Source: Psychrobacter sp. Pi2-52
GTDB taxonomy: Bacteria > Pseudomonadota > Gammaproteobacteria > Pseudomonadales > Moraxellaceae
DNA: 63,354 nt
Reading direction: 5' to 3'
Assembly: GCF_904846705.1 (NCBI RefSeq)
Contig: NZ_CAJHBS010000021.1
Span: forward strand, 1 to 63,354
Made by a program: the position numbers and the translations under genes. This document shows positions 28,733-37,300 of the stretch, piece by piece (the first letter of the stretch is position 1; each line of letters starts with the position of its first letter). Below the pieces are notes generated by a model, which was not told the DNA's origin, did not search any database, and saw nothing but the letters and a program-made list of their open reading frames with translations.

Positions 28733-29371
28733 ATGGCACATTTACGTTTAGGCGATACCGCACCAAACTTTGACGCTGCGACCACAGAAGGCGATATTAA
28801 TTTTCACGAGTGGGCAGGCGATCATTGGGTGGTTTTTTTCTCACATCCATCAGACTTTACCCCAGTATGTACCACTGAGCTTGGTCGTACCGCAGCACTA
28901 GGCGGTGAGTTCCAGAAGCGCAATGTTAAACCAATTGCGCTATCGGTTGATGGTTTAGAAGATCATAAAGGTTGGGTAAGTGACATTGAAGAAACCCAAG
29001 GTACTGCTGTCAATTTCCCTATCATTGCAGACCCTGAGCGCAAGGTTGCAGATCTTTATGACATGATTCATCCAAATGCTGACAATACAGCGACGGTCAG
29101 AAGTGTGTTTATTATTGATCCTAAGAAAAAAGTACGCTTAACACTGACTTATCCAGCCAGTTGTGGCCGTAACTTTGATGAGATTATCCGTGTGATTGAT
29201 GCGATGCAATTGTCTGATGAATATAACGTAGCAACGCCTGTTGATTGGAAAGATGGCGACGACGTTATCATTCCTCCAAGCGTGAAAAACGAAGATATCG
29301 CTGCTAATTATCCTAAAGGTCACAAAGAGATTAAACCGTATCTACGTACCACACCTGCACCAAACAAATAA
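28733..29371 (+). CDS. Peroxiredoxin, Prx6 (1-Cys) type
   Basis: 212 aa. A thiol peroxidase of the AhpC/TSA fold with the long C-terminal domain of the Prx6 group. The peroxidatic Cys46 is in FTPVCTTEL, and the conserved Arg is in the PDPERKVADLYDMI-like stretch (ADPERKVADLY). The usual family stretch YPASTGRN is here YPASCGRN, so a second cysteine, Cys144, replaces the normal Thr. That could change recycling of the enzyme from 1-Cys to 2-Cys chemistry. It is monocistronic with a good AAGGAA ribosome binding site and a terminator 28 bp after the stop. The GST-family gene next door may supply glutathione-linked reduction, which is inference. Confidence 0.9.
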   Translation: MAHLRLGDTAPNFDAATTEGDINFHEWAGDHWVVFFSHPSDFTPVCTTELGRTAALGGEFQKRNVKPIALSVDGLEDHKGWVSDIEETQGTAVNFPIIADPERKVADLYDMIHPNADNTATVRSVFIIDPKKKVRLTLTYPASCGRNFDEIIRVIDAMQLSDEYNVATPVDWKDGDDVIIPPSVKNEDIAANYPKGHKEIKPYLRTTPAPNK

Positions 29372-29398
29372 TTAGACTGATGTATAAATGTGATTAAA

Positions 29399-29432
29399 TA
29401 AAGCCCCATGACTCAAGGTTATGGGGCTTTTG
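29399..29432 (+). terminator. Terminator of the peroxiredoxin gene
   Basis: AAGCCCCAT pairs with ATGGGGCTT around a 13-nt loop and is followed by T. Confidence 0.85.
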
Positions 29433-29592
29433 CTATTTTTACCTCATGAATAATAAGCCTTTGCCATGACGGTCAGAGTAGGCTATAACTATGGTATGGA
29501 GTATCAATAGATAGGTGCTCATTAGTGCCACCATCATAATAAGGCGTATCAGCGCCAAATCGCTGTCCAATCATTCTTACAAGGAGTTTGCT

Positions 29593-30255
29593 ATGAAAAA
29601 ACTATATATTACCCGTACAGCGCCCAATCCGCGTAAAGCGCTTATCTTATTGGCTTCAAAAGGTATCGATGTCGATGACATGGATGATGTGGATGTGATT
29701 GATATTGATTTTGCGGCAAATGAGCAAATGTCAGAAGCCTTTACGCAAATGAATCCGATGCAGACCGTACCTGTTTTGACCTTAGATGATGGTACGGTAT
29801 TGAATGATTCTCAGGCAGTTTGTGAGTATCTGGATCGCGTCTATGGTGAGCGTTCTGTTATGGGCAATGACGTGATACAGCGTGCCCAAGTGTGCTCGAT
29901 GCGCCGTATTGCTGAGTTTGAGGTGATGTATAATTTCATGCTAGCGTTTCAGCACAGTCATCCGTCTAAAGCCCAGCGTGTTGAACAAGTGCCAGAATTT
30001 GTTGCGCCATCAATTGCCCGTGCTGTCAAAGCCATGGGGTATTTTGAGACAATCCTAGAAGGTCGTGAGTATCTGGTGGGTGAGCAATTGAGCTTTGCAG
30101 ATATCGTGCTGTATTTGGGCTTAGATTTTGGTAAAGTGCTCAAGGTTGATCCTAATGAGCAAGGCAAAAACTTAGCCCGTTTTTATCAAATGATGAACGA
30201 GCGCTTTAGTATCAAAAACATGGCTAAAGCCAAACCTGCCAGTGTGAATGACTAA
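29593..30255 (+). CDS. Glutathione S-transferase family protein
   Basis: 220 aa. The N-terminal thioredoxin-like domain begins MKKLYITRTAPNPRKALIL, with the cis-proline motif TVPVLTLDDGT (about 56-66) and the glutathione-binding (D/N)SQAVCEYLDR (about 72-81). The all-helical C-terminal domain has LVGEQLSFADIVLYLGLDF, the usual GST C-terminal signature. I start at the ATG at 29593 because AAGGAG stands upstream; the frame stays open to 29515 without such a site. The active-site residue near Thr7 is probably Thr/Ser rather than Cys, since no cysteine is present there. The substrate is unknown. Its stop is 4 bp before the MITE-like element. Confidence 0.88.
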   Translation: MKKLYITRTAPNPRKALILLASKGIDVDDMDDVDVIDIDFAANEQMSEAFTQMNPMQTVPVLTLDDGTVLNDSQAVCEYLDRVYGERSVMGNDVIQRAQVCSMRRIAEFEVMYNFMLAFQHSHPSKAQRVEQVPEFVAPSIARAVKAMGYFETILEGREYLVGEQLSFADIVLYLGLDFGKVLKVDPNEQGKNLARFYQMMNERFSIKNMAKAKPASVND

Positions 30256-30259
30256 AAGG

Positions 30260-30439
30260 TTCTAGGGCGTGTCCTCAATTCAATCGATAGTTATCTAAAT
30301 GGGTTAAAAATGGCTAAATCTTGCCAAATGGCGTCAAATAGCTGACTAATATCTCGATATTATCTGCGCTATTTTCCTTGTTTGACTGCCATTTATCTCA
30401 TTTTTATCACCATTTTTAAAATGAGGATACGCCCTAGAA
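30260..30439. mobile_element. MITE-like element with CTAG-type ends
   Basis: The left end TTCTAGGGCGTGTCCTCAATT (30260-30280) and the right end (30419-30439), read in reverse complement, agree at all but two or three of 21 positions (core TTCTAGGGCGT, TCCTCA). The 180-bp interior has no open frame and some internal near-palindromic sequence (AATATC-TCGATATT). Both ends read CTAG/GGCGT, as expected if the element sits between duplicated CTAG or TA. IS5-family elements of the IS427 group have (C)TA(G) targets, so I infer that a full-length relative in trans mobilised this copy. It lies 4 bp after the GST stop codon and upstream of the terminator, so it is transcribed with the gene. Confidence 0.75.
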
Positions 30440-30500
30440 AAATAGTTTAAATCATAAAATTTATCTATTAACCTATTTGGTAAATTGATCGCTATAAAGC

Positions 30501-30534
30501 AAAACAGCTAACCTCAATCGTTAGCTGTTTTTTT
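30501..30534 (+). terminator. Terminator of the GST gene, displaced by the MITE
   Basis: AAAACAGCTAAC pairs with GTTAGCTGTTTT around a 7-nt loop, followed by T. The MITE now separates it from the gene. Confidence 0.85.
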
Positions 30535-30741
30535 ATGAAATATAATAAAAATCAACATTTCGTTACATAGGTTAATAGTGCCAAGGTTATAGTGGTTAGT
30601 CTAGCTTAGTTATATCAATTATATTTCTAAATTATTTATTAAAGAGGACTGTTTTTAAATTATGACTTCTTTTGAATAGGTTTTTTAAAATATAGATGGT
30701 ACGCGAGATAAGTTGTACAAGCTTACTAAGAGGTATGTAAT

Positions 30742-31692
30742 ATGGTAGGTAGCCGAAATAAGCCAACGTTAAAATTACTGCTATTATCCAGTATGATGGC
30801 AGTTAGTCTGATGCTAAGTGCGTGTCAAAAAGAAGCGGCGTCTAGCGAAAATGATACATTAGAGGGTGCTGAAGCTGGCGAGATGACAGACTTAGCCGTA
30901 AGTGAAGGTCTGGTATCTAGTATGAGCCCTACATCAGACGAATCTGAACCTGTTGAACTAACTGCTCAAGACAAGCTGACGACCACCTTATCTCATCATC
31001 GTTGGACGTTAGTAAATGCAGTCGATGCCAATGAACAACCTATGGCTGAATTTGCGAATATCAACAGTCAGGTAACGCTTGCATTCAACCAGTATCAAGG
31101 GCAAGATACGCTAAGCTATAGCGTAGGCTGTAATACGATTAGTGCTGGCTATCAGTTAAAAGGGCATACCTTAACTACTGAAGAGGGTATGAGTACGAAG
31201 ATGTCTTGTGGCGAGCTAGATTTGGCTGAAAACATCTTGAACACTTTGATGCAGGGCAGTAGTGAGTTCAAAATTGATCAAGGCGATAATCCAGTATTGA
31301 CCCAGTTTACTGACGATGATGTGACTCTGGTTTGGAATGGTAGGCTTACTGCACAAGCGAAATATAACAGTAAGGGTGAAACAGTGTTTTGGGCAGTAAA
31401 CTCCGAAACAGTACCTTGCGAAGCAGGTAACTCTGAGCAGTGTCTACAAGTTAAACCTATCACCTACAATGATCAAGGTATTAAAACTCACGAAGGACAG
31501 TGGCGAGTATTCGTTGGTGAGATCGATGGCTATCAGCATGACAGCAAACACGAAGAAGTATTGCGCTTACAACGCTATCCGCTAAACATCGATGAACTAT
31601 CAGAGACTAATGAGCCAACTAAAGATGATACTGCTGATGAAAAGTATGCTTATATATTAGATGCTGTGATTGAAAGTTTAGTTGTAGAGTAG
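30742..31692 (+). CDS. Lipoprotein with META and DUF4377 domains
   Basis: 316 aa. A signal peptide with the lipobox LSAC (Cys near residue 28) is followed by an acidic Glu/Ser-rich linker to about residue 75. A META/HslJ-like domain follows (RWTLVNAVDAN through VGCNTISAGYQL and MSTKMSCGELDLAEN, about 86-205). Then comes a DUF4377-like region with paired cysteines (VPCEAGNSEQCLQVK) and EGQWRVFVGEIDGYQH, and an acidic tail. It is probably an outer-membrane lipoprotein, since no Asp follows the lipid-modified Cys. META proteins are linked to heat-shock and motility phenotypes in other species, but no function can be assigned here. It is a single-gene unit. Confidence 0.85.
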   Translation: MVGSRNKPTLKLLLLSSMMAVSLMLSACQKEAASSENDTLEGAEAGEMTDLAVSEGLVSSMSPTSDESEPVELTAQDKLTTTLSHHRWTLVNAVDANEQPMAEFANINSQVTLAFNQYQGQDTLSYSVGCNTISAGYQLKGHTLTTEEGMSTKMSCGELDLAENILNTLMQGSSEFKIDQGDNPVLTQFTDDDVTLVWNGRLTAQAKYNSKGETVFWAVNSETVPCEAGNSEQCLQVKPITYNDQGIKTHEGQWRVFVGEIDGYQHDSKHEEVLRLQRYPLNIDELSETNEPTKDDTADEKYAYILDAVIESLVVE

Positions 31693-31704
31693 TCTATTAT
31701 AGTT

Positions 31705-31723
31705 TGAGCATTTGAAATGCTCA
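31705..31723. repeat. 19-bp perfect palindrome after the META lipoprotein gene
   Basis: TGAGCATTTGAAATGCTCA reads the same on both strands around a central base. It lies 13 bp after the stop codon and just before the terminator. Confidence 0.7.
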
Positions 31724-31730
31724 TAGTCAT

Positions 31731-31762
31731 AAAAAACACGCGTCTAATAGCGCGTGTTTTTT
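31731..31762. terminator. Bidirectional terminator between the META gene and ruvC
   Basis: AAAACACGCG pairs with CGCGTGTTTT around an 8-nt loop, with A and T runs on both sides of the stem. Confidence 0.9.
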
Positions 31763-31837
31763 ATGGGATGTCTAATTTACTGGTTATCTATTTTGACGAT
31801 TGTTTGCTCTAACACCTAGCTATTTTAACGCTGATCT

Positions 31838-32422
31838 TTAACGTAAGTTACCCAAATCTTCTTCAGTCAAGCGCCAACGACCTTTCTTCTTAGAAGCACC
31901 GCGGCCACGCATGGCGCTATTCAATATCAGTTTGTTCATTGAATGGCTTGAGTGAGCATGACAGATGGCGCAGGCAAGACCATCGGCAGCATCTTGTTGC
32001 GGTACAACTTCTAACGCTAATATCCGGCACACCATCTCCTGTACTTGTTCTTTGGCCGCCGCTCCATAGCCACAGACGGCTTGTTTGATTTGCCGAGCCG
32101 TATATTCTGACACTTCTAAATCTAGTGCAACCATTGCTGCAATCGCTGCACCTCTCGCTTGCCCGAGCTTAAGTGCGGAGTCAGGGTTTTCTGCCATAAA
32201 TACTTGCTCAATCGCTGTATAGATAGGCTCGTCAGCATATTTTAAATGATGCTGTGTGATACGGGTTAGTCCATTAAAGATACGCTTGAGGCGTTCAGGC
32301 ATCTCTTTGGTATCTGTACGAATCGTCCCTGCATCGATATAGGTCAGCTTGTCACCTGTCTGCTGTACTATCCCATAACCGGTCATGCGTGACCCTGGGT
32401 CAATGCCTATAATAATTGCCAT
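31838..32422 (-). CDS. ruvC: Holliday junction resolvase RuvC
   Basis: 194 aa. A dimeric Mg-dependent endonuclease that cuts Holliday junctions after RuvAB branch migration. The acidic active-site motifs are in place: [13 protein letters not shown] (Asp7), [22 protein letters not shown] (Glu near 67, shown by key residues [11 protein letters not shown]), and [16 protein letters not shown] (two Asp near 139-142). The C-terminus has about 20 extra basic residues ([15 protein letters not shown]). The gene is separated from ruvA and ruvB, which lie 16 kb away on the opposite strand, instead of the more usual ruvCAB order. Confidence 0.95.
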   Translation of the reverse strand: MAIIIGIDPGSRMTGYGIVQQTGDKLTYIDAGTIRTDTKEMPERLKRIFNGLTRITQHHLKYADEPIYTAIEQVFMAENPDSALKLGQARGAAIAAMVALDLEVSEYTARQIKQAVCGYGAAAKEQVQEMVCRILALEVVPQQDAADGLACAICHAHSSHSMNKLILNSAMRGRGASKKKGRWRLTEEDLGNLR

Positions 32423-32681
32423 AATATTCCGTCTTGCTTACCTGTCATTTTATATTCAGTCCTATAGAAATCGGATATGGAGTCAGACTCGCTTAGCCTA
32501 CTGCTAGTAGCACTGACGTTTGTCTTCCTTGTATCCAAATTATATTGTACCGACTATATGGCTTAAAAATTAGCCTTAAGTTTGATAGTATAGCAACCAA
32601 TCCCCATATACATCATATGCTAGCCATTTTAATTTTCATGGCGCTCAATTTATTGGTTTTTATTTTATAGGACGACACTTT

Positions 32682-33314
32682 ATGGGTCAGATAGTTGGTA
32701 TAGCCATCGTTTGGTTTATTATCGAGATGCTACTGTGGTATTTGCTTGCTCAGTTTATGAGCGGCTGGTGGGTGTTTATGTGGTTTATTATCGCCGCGGT
32801 TATCGGTATCTCTTTGATGCGCAAAGGTATGGCTGCTCTTAATCCAATGGCACAGCAAATGAAAGCTGGTGGCATGATGAACCCTGCGATGCGTCCGCCA
32901 GAGACCACGATGATTAAGAGTATCGCGATGGCAGCTGCAGGTATTTTATTGCTTATTCCTGGGGTACTTAGTGATTTGATGGCGCTGTTGGTGGTATTGC
33001 CACCTGTGCAGAAAAAGCTAAAAGACTTGGCCAATAATTATGTCATGAATAATCAGCAAAAAATGATGGAAATGATGGCGAAGCAGATGGGTGGTCAAAT
33101 GGGTGGTGGTCAAAATCCATTTGGCGGTGCTGGTGGTATGGGCGGTCAAAACCCGTTCGGTGGCGCAGGTGGCATGAATGGCCAGAATCCGTTTGGTCAA
33201 CAGCAGCAAAACCCATTTGGTGACGTGTTTAAACAGCATACTACGGTTGATGGTACTGCCAAAAACATCCCTAAAGATGTAAAGAAAATTACCAAGTCTG
33301 CTAATGACGAATAA
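32682..33314 (+). CDS. fxsA: FxsA family membrane protein with Gly/Asn/Pro/Phe repeats
   Basis: 210 aa. The N-terminal 140 residues match FxsA: two or three helices (IVGIAIVWFIIEMLLWYLLA, WWVFMWFIIAAVIGISLM, IAMAAAGILLLIPGVLSDLMALLVVL) with the family motif LLIPGVLSDLMA-LLV-PP. The C-terminal 60 residues are different: a low-complexity region with GGQNPFGGAGGM repeated twice and then GQNPFG and QQNPFGD. The E. coli protein (158 aa) modulates phage F exclusion when overexpressed; whether the name implies the same role here is not known. The repeated region is encoded by similar but not identical DNA, so the repeats are old enough to have drifted. Confidence 0.85.
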   Translation: MGQIVGIAIVWFIIEMLLWYLLAQFMSGWWVFMWFIIAAVIGISLMRKGMAALNPMAQQMKAGGMMNPAMRPPETTMIKSIAMAAAGILLLIPGVLSDLMALLVVLPPVQKKLKDLANNYVMNNQQKMMEMMAKQMGGQMGGGQNPFGGAGGMGGQNPFGGAGGMNGQNPFGQQQQNPFGDVFKQHTTVDGTAKNIPKDVKKITKSANDE

Positions 33315-33337
33315 CTATTCAGTTAAATCGTAAGCAT

Positions 33338-33376
33338 AAAAAAAGCCCCTCTCGTCGATGACGAAAGGGGCTTTTT
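33338..33376 (+). terminator. Terminator of fxsA
   Basis: AAAAAGCCCCTCTCGTCG pairs with ACGAAAGGGGCTTTTT around a short loop. The T run on the minus strand could also help end read-through from the 6S RNA gene. Confidence 0.9.
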
Positions 33377-33419
33377 AGTGGTAGTAAATAAATTATAAGA
33401 AATATATTTACTAACCGAA

Positions 33420-33613
33420 TGAAACAACCGAAGTGCCGCTGTAAGATGGTGACCCATGAACCGTGAAGTTCAGGGCGGATGCGTCATCATCTCTGCAGGT
33501 TTCCTGATACACCGCAAGCGGTGCAGGCATACACAATGAGACAATAGGTACCACATCCTGGTAAAGCATTATCGGCTCAGGGAATAAACATCTACTAGCC
33601 AACACTTCAGAAT
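33420..33613 (-). ncRNA. ssrS: 6S RNA
   Basis: The minus strand matches the conserved 6S RNA pattern. The 5' side reads CTGAAGTGTT and the 3' side GGCACTTCGG, which pair to close the molecule. Near the 5' side is CCCTGAGCCGATA, and near the 3' side is GTTCATGGGT-ACCATCTTACAGCGGC, both very similar to the E. coli 6S sequences at those positions. The length, about 194 nt, is right. A strong promoter precedes it (TAAGAT at 33620-33625, TTGCAA at 33643-33648, spacer 17). 6S RNA binds the sigma-70 RNA polymerase holoenzyme by mimicking an open promoter and damps transcription in stationary phase. An open reading frame covers the same bases on the same strand, but I consider it accidental. The 3' end is estimated from pairing. 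Confidence 0.92.
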
Positions 33614-33619
33614 AGTTTT

Positions 33620-33648
33620 ATCTTAACCAATGAAAAGAGTGATTGCAA
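33620..33648 (-). promoter_or_regulatory. Sigma-70 promoter of the 6S RNA gene
   Basis: On the minus strand TTGCAA (33648-33643), a 17-bp spacer and TAAGAT (33625-33620) place the start close to A33613, which is the first base that pairs with the 3' end of the RNA. Confidence 0.8.
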
Positions 33649-33863
33649 GTCTGAATTACAGATTGATACGTAGCTTGGTTAATTGGCCGCATTCATATTG
33701 CATTATCTAGAAAAACTACAGCAAGCTAACTCTATAAAATTGTTCATAAACTCACGAAAAATGCTCAGTTTTTCAGCTATTTCAAGATGTGTGTTAATAT
33801 AGAGGGCTTTATATTCCCTTACACAGCATTATAGGCGTTCATTCACTCGAGGAGCGGTAATAT

Positions 33864-35522
33864 ATGACCAGTACCCAACAAGCATCAGACTCTATTGATA
33901 ATAATAAAACACAGCTTAGCAATAACCAAGACGGTGCACAGAATAAAAAGATACCACATGTCTTGATGATATTGGACGGCTTTGGTCATCGTGAAGAAGA
34001 TAAAGATAACGCCATCGCTGCCGCTAATATGCCAAATTTAAACAAGATTTATCAGCAATACCCTCATGGCCTGATTTCTGCTTCAGGGGAAGATGTTGGT
34101 TTGCCAGATGGTCAGTTTGGTAATTCAGAAGTCGGTCACATGAATTTAGGGGCGGGGCGTGTTCTTTATCAGGACTCAACTCGTATCTCAAGTGAGCTTG
34201 CCAATCGTGAATTTTATAAGAACGAAGCATTGGTCAATGCGGTAAAAGCGGCCAATGAACGTGGCGGTAATGTCCATATTATGGGCTTGCTTTCTGATGG
34301 CGGCGTTCACTCTCATCAAGACCATATCGAAGGCATGTGTCATTCAGCATTGGTCCATGGTGCCAAGAATGTCTTTATTCATTGTTTCTTAGATGGCCGT
34401 GATACCCCGCCTAAATCTGCTGATAAGTACATCAATCGTCTGCGCGACTATATTGATAAATTGAATGCTCATTACGAAGGTGGTCGCGTACAGATTGCGA
34501 GTATCATCGGTCGCTACTATGCAATGGATCGCGACAATCGTTGGGATAGAGTGCAAAAAGCTTATGAGCTGATTACTGAAGGTAAAGCTGATCGTCTATC
34601 GACACGGGCAGATGGCGCTGTTCAAGCTGCTTATAAAGCGCGTGAGACCGATGAGTTTGTCAGTCCAACGACCGTAATTGGACGTGATGAAGTGCCATAT
34701 ACTGTTAACGATAACGACGCACTTATTTTTATGAATTTCCGTGCTGACCGTGCTCGTGAGCTTGCCCAAGCGTTTGTATTGCCAGATCATGAGTTTTCTG
34801 GATTTGCGCGTCAAAAACAGCCAAAACTGGCGGCGTTTGTGATGCTAACTAAGTATTCAGATGTCCTAGCTGACAATCCAAAAACCAGCATTGCTTACTA
34901 CCCAACGTCTTTGGCCAATACATTGGGAGAGTACTTACAGGATCAAGGAAAAACCCAGCTGCGAATCGCTGAAACTGAAAAATATGCGCATGTGACGTTT
35001 TTCTTTAGTGGTGGCCGCGAAGAAGAGTATCAGGGTGAAACTCGTATTTTAGTGCCATCTCCAGACGTTGCGACTTATGATCTACAGCCTGAGATGAGCG
35101 CGCCTGAAGTCACTGATAAATTAGTAGGAGCAATTGAGTCTGGTAAGTATGATGTATTGGTGGTCAATTATGCCAATGGTGATATGGTTGGACACACAGG
35201 TATCTTTGATGCAGCGGTAAAAGCGGTAGAGGCTTTAGATGTATGTGTTGGCCGTATCGAGTCAGCAGTCCGAGCAGCTGGTGGTGACATGCTTATCACA
35301 GCCGATCATGGTAACTGCGAGCAGATGCAAGACTATGAAAGTGGTCAAGTACATACACAGCATACGACAGAGCATGTACCATTAATTTACGTAGGTGATC
35401 AAAAGTTGCAAGTACGCCGTGGCGGTAAACTTAGTGATGTGGCACCGACTATTTTATCATTGATGAACGTCGACGCCCCTGCTGAGATGACGGGTGAGAG
35501 CTTATTGGTTCCAGCAGTCTAA
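33864..35522 (+). CDS. gpmI: 2,3-bisphosphoglycerate-independent phosphoglycerate mutase
   Basis: 552 aa. A manganese-dependent glycolytic enzyme converting 3-phosphoglycerate and 2-phosphoglycerate. Alkaline-phosphatase-like metal motifs are present: [11 protein letters not shown] (first Asp), [12 protein letters not shown] (catalytic Ser), then [29 protein letters not shown] and THTTEHVP-type [10 protein letters not shown]. About 30 extra polar residues at the N-terminus ([11 protein letters not shown]) precede the normal start of the enzyme. It is next to ctpA, a widespread gpmI-ctpA neighbourhood, although a strong terminator separates them here. GAGGAGCGG lies before the ATG. Confidence 0.96.
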   Translation: MTSTQQASDSIDNNKTQLSNNQDGAQNKKIPHVLMILDGFGHREEDKDNAIAAANMPNLNKIYQQYPHGLISASGEDVGLPDGQFGNSEVGHMNLGAGRVLYQDSTRISSELANREFYKNEALVNAVKAANERGGNVHIMGLLSDGGVHSHQDHIEGMCHSALVHGAKNVFIHCFLDGRDTPPKSADKYINRLRDYIDKLNAHYEGGRVQIASIIGRYYAMDRDNRWDRVQKAYELITEGKADRLSTRADGAVQAAYKARETDEFVSPTTVIGRDEVPYTVNDNDALIFMNFRADRARELAQAFVLPDHEFSGFARQKQPKLAAFVMLTKYSDVLADNPKTSIAYYPTSLANTLGEYLQDQGKTQLRIAETEKYAHVTFFFSGGREEEYQGETRILVPSPDVATYDLQPEMSAPEVTDKLVGAIESGKYDVLVVNYANGDMVGHTGIFDAAVKAVEALDVCVGRIESAVRAAGGDMLITADHGNCEQMQDYESGQVHTQHTTEHVPLIYVGDQKLQVRRGGKLSDVAPTILSLMNVDAPAEMTGESLLVPAV

Positions 35523-35533
35523 GCCAGTCGAGT

Positions 35534-35564
35534 TAAACCACAGTACTTGAATGACTGTGGTTTA
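35534..35564 (+). terminator. First stem-loop after gpmI
   Basis: TAAACCACAG pairs with CTGTGGTTTA around an 11-nt loop. No long T run follows, so termination is probably completed at the next hairpin. Confidence 0.6.
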
Positions 35565-35597
35565 TATCAATTCGTTAGCTGTACCAGAAGATATTAA

Positions 35598-35633
35598 AAG
35601 GGAAAGGATAACCTATTATCCTTTCCTTTTTTT
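35598..35633 (+). terminator. Main terminator of gpmI
   Basis: GGAAAGGATAA pairs with TTATCCTTTCC around a 4-nt loop and runs into seven T. A strong hairpin. Confidence 0.9.
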
Positions 35634-35744
35634 GTGATACATTTTACTTAATTTACTTGCAATACTATGCTAGTTCGAAATATGCGTTTGGTGCTATCTT
35701 ATAAGTCGCTATATAACGATAAATTCGTATTCTCTATTATTCAA

Positions 35745-37226
35745 ATGAGTTCTTTTATGCAGCCTATTTCTTTTGCACGTTCTTTTTTATCCAAAGGGTT
35801 AAGTAAATCAGTAGGGAAGGCATCAGTCGTGTCCACGGTTTTGCAGCCTGCAATTATAATAGGTGTGCTTGGTTGTGCGATGGGCGTAAATGCACAAGCA
35901 GCAGTGGAAGCTTCTACAAATAATAATAATCCTACAAACGGTTTACAGCTCATTAGTCTAAATGCAGATGAGATAGCGGATGAAAACGACGCTGATAATT
36001 TATCGAATATTGCTGATATGTTAGATGTCGCCGATGAGCCAGATGACTCGATAGATAGTGTGCCAGATGAAAGCGCGCTAACAGATGATGCCGATGATAT
36101 TGATACGGACATTCCAGCAGAAGTTGCACAAGTATCGTTAAATGCTATCTCTCCTGAGACGCTAAAGACATTTGTGGCTGTGGTAGATTTAGTACGTCGT
36201 CAATACGTCGATGCGGTCAATGACGAAGAGTTATTTAGCAATGCGATGAGCGGTATGCTGACCAAACTTGACAGCCATGCTGAGTTTTTGGACGCAGAAG
36301 CTTATGAGAACCTGCGTGCTTTTACTGAGGGTGACGTTGGTGATATTGGTATTAAGGTTAATTACCGACCAGAGGCAGGATATTGGGTCGTGACAGAGGT
36401 TATCGATGATTCACCTGCAGACAGAAAAGGCATCGCAGTTGGTGATTATTTGCATCAAGTTGATGAGTTTAAGCTAGACGACGGGCGACAGGTCAATGAC
36501 GTTGAGCAGCTTTTGACAGGTATTGCCGGTACGCAGGTAGATATTGTTACTTCCAAAGCTGGTCGCCGTAAGCACACAACGACGTTGCAGCGTAATAATA
36601 GTCATCCGCAGATTATCGAGACCAAACTGGTTGATGGCATTGCCATTGTCAAATTACCGGCGTTTCAAAACAACAGCCGTGAAAAATTACTAGAAGGTTT
36701 AATTAACCTAAACGCTCCGATATCAGGCATTTTACTAGATATGCGTGATAATCCAGGTGGCGTACTGACATCAGCAGTGAGCGTGGCCAGTTTATTTATG
36801 GATGATACCGATGTAGTGCAGGTGCAAGCACGTCAAAATAAATCACGGGTACTATCGACCCAAGGTGATGCGATACTTAAACCTTTGCCATTAGTGGTAT
36901 TGCAAAACCGCTATTCAGCATCAGCAGCAGAGGTGCTTGCCAGTAGTTTACAAGCACAAAAACGCGCTACTATTATCGGTGAAGTTAGCTATGGCAAGGG
37001 CTCAGTACAATCAGTCATACCGTTAAACGATGAGCAAGCCGTCAAATTGACTGTGGCCAATTATATGACGGTAGCAGGCAAACAAATAGACGAGATCGGC
37101 GTAGAACCTGATGTGACTTTATCAGGCAGCGAGAACACGTGGGAGCAGCAAGCATTAGAAATAGTAAAGGCGCGCGCGCTTGGTTCTGGCATTCGCTTTG
37201 TTAGAAAAAATGCTACGAAAGAATAG
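35745..37226 (+). CDS. ctpA: C-terminal processing peptidase, S41 family
   Basis: 493 aa from the ATG at 35745 (the frame is open to 35667). Signal peptide of about 50 residues with a long hydrophobic core (PAIIIGVLGCAMGV) ending NAQA. After an Asp/Glu-rich linker, a PDZ domain (GDIGIKVNYRPEAGYWVV, DSPADRKGIAVGDYL) is followed by the protease domain. The catalytic dyad fits: Ser393 in YSASAAE and Lys418 in SYGKGSVQ, exactly 25 residues apart as in Prc/CtpA. Expected to work in the periplasm, processing peptidoglycan-associated hydrolases or other substrates. The start is uncertain because no ribosome binding site is evident. A stem-loop spans the stop codon (37211-37238). Confidence 0.9.
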   Translation: MSSFMQPISFARSFLSKGLSKSVGKASVVSTVLQPAIIIGVLGCAMGVNAQAAVEASTNNNNPTNGLQLISLNADEIADENDADNLSNIADMLDVADEPDDSIDSVPDESALTDDADDIDTDIPAEVAQVSLNAISPETLKTFVAVVDLVRRQYVDAVNDEELFSNAMSGMLTKLDSHAEFLDAEAYENLRAFTEGDVGDIGIKVNYRPEAGYWVVTEVIDDSPADRKGIAVGDYLHQVDEFKLDDGRQVNDVEQLLTGIAGTQVDIVTSKAGRRKHTTTLQRNNSHPQIIETKLVDGIAIVKLPAFQNNSREKLLEGLINLNAPISGILLDMRDNPGGVLTSAVSVASLFMDDTDVVQVQARQNKSRVLSTQGDAILKPLPLVVLQNRYSASAAEVLASSLQAQKRATIIGEVSYGKGSVQSVIPLNDEQAVKLTVANYMTVAGKQIDEIGVEPDVTLSGSENTWEQQALEIVKARALGSGIRFVRKNATKE

Positions 37227-37238
37227 AATTTCGTAGCA
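37211..37238 (+). terminator. Stem-loop across the ctpA stop codon
   Basis: TGCTACGAAA pairs with TTTCGTAGCA. Because the stem begins inside the coding region, it is either a compact terminator (no T run) or an mRNA end structure that stabilises the transcript. Confidence 0.5.
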
Positions 37239-37300
37239 ATTAATTAACAGCACATACCATTCAACGCTTAAAAATATTTGATGATGACGTTCAAAAGAAA

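Larger units (their letters stand above)
30256..30741. other. Intergenic region with MITE and terminator
   Basis: 486 bp. It contains the 180-bp MITE-like element (30260-30439), a strong terminator (30501-30534) and about 200 bp of AT-rich DNA upstream of the META lipoprotein gene that should carry its promoter. Confidence 0.6.
33315..33863. other. Intergenic region with 6S RNA gene and gpmI leader
   Basis: 549 bp. It contains the fxsA terminator, the 6S RNA gene (minus strand) and about 220 bp before gpmI, with likely divergent promoters around 33620-33830. No protein-coding gene is credible here. Confidence 0.6.

Noticed and set aside
33411..33605. 64-codon minus-strand open reading frame
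   Set aside because: It coincides with the 6S RNA, has no ribosome binding site and shows no protein family features.
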